The translations under genes were made by a program, and so were the position numbers. From Patescibacteria group bacterium UBA6164 (GTDB taxonomy: Bacteria > Patescibacteriota > Gracilibacteria > BD1-5 > UBA6164), in NCBI GenBank assembly GCA_002422305.1, contig DIUG01000038.1, forward strand, positions 1-32,046: a stretch of DNA of 32,046 nucleotides, given 5' to 3'. Below the pieces are notes generated by a model. It saw only the letters and a program-made list of their open reading frames with translations. It was not told the DNA's origin and ran no database searches. Of this stretch, positions 31,833-32,046 are shown piece by piece (within the stretch, counting starts at the first letter, position 1; each line of letters opens with the position of its first letter).

Positions 31833-32046
31833 TTATATAAATTCACCTTCTCTTACAAATGTAACAACTACAAATTTTTTTCACTTTAATACTTTATCTC
31901 AAGAATGTAATACATTAAGATCTAAATCATATTTTTCATCAAAACTTCTAAATATAATTGTAGTTCAAATTTTTGGCTTTAAAGTAAGATTCAATTTTTG
32001 AAATGTAGTTCATCATCATTCAAAAGGTAGTATGTCAAAACATTTT
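31833..32046 (-). CDS. 2OG-Fe(II) oxygenase, prolyl 4-hydroxylase-like (C-terminal part)
   Basis: The last 71 residues of a gene running off the right edge. They match the end of the P4H-type double-stranded beta helix: FEGGGTTFQKLNLTLKPKIG (strand after the metal HxD, then Lys-Pro), GTTIIFRSFD, and LNVLHSGDKVLKGKKFVVV, where His of LHSG is the distal iron ligand and the Lys nearby binds 2-oxoglutarate. Such enzymes hydroxylate prolyl residues in PxP-rich or ribosomal and elongation factor peptides. The first metal ligands are outside the window. It is directly upstream, on the same strand, of a protein ending in Pro-rich repeats. Confidence 0.75.

Overview
The window reads coherently only if UGA is sense and means glycine (genetic code 25). 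Under the standard code nearly every gene breaks into fragments. Read as Gly, UGA restores Walker A loops, the NSGGP serine-protease motif, ABC signatures and the PNPase KH GKGG loop. UGG is used separately for Trp, and every stop I found is UAA or UAG. With the very AT-rich, compact layout and short leaders, this points to a Gracilibacteria / Absconditabacteria (BD1-5 / SR1) genome.

Layout. 1-93: possible 3' end of an unidentified gene. 94-757: no gene, but a hairpin and a widely spaced inverted repeat. 819-4440 (+): a TelA-like protein, a four-helix membrane protein with a helical tail, and an AAA+ ATPase behind a good promoter. 4468-8575 (-): a C39-like cysteine peptidase, a Nudix hydrolase, then an operon of ABC-F ATPase, His-rich membrane-anchored protein and CxxC lipoprotein. 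8640-10705 (+): a spermidine synthase-like protein and an HtrA/DegP protease.

10708-19137 is an inserted defence island. It carries type III Mod, an OLD-family ATPase-nuclease, a BRO-N protein, two small proteins and type III Res, all on + behind one promoter. A 39-bp direct repeat bounds it, and that repeat is the 3' end of znuB. The left copy is split by a 155-bp palindromic MITE with its own 8-bp target duplication. So the ancestral order was htrA facing znuB, the island came next, and the MITE came last. A second MITE copy sits at 22225-22379, and its 36-bp central loop is inverted relative to the first.

19099-22195 (-): idi-znuA-znuC-znuB, zinc/manganese-type uptake plus a type 1 isopentenyl-diphosphate isomerase. 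22444-24690 (-): pnp. 24788-27341 (-): a small membrane protein and a 755-aa secreted Cys-rich protein interrupted by an in-frame G9 tract, a likely slippage switch. 27460-31641 (-): a 1393-aa protein ending in a Glu/Lys tract and seven EPIPIP repeats. 31833-end (-): the C-terminus of a 2OG-Fe(II) oxygenase resembling prolyl 4-hydroxylase, directly upstream of that proline-rich protein. No tRNA, rRNA or CRISPR array was recognised.
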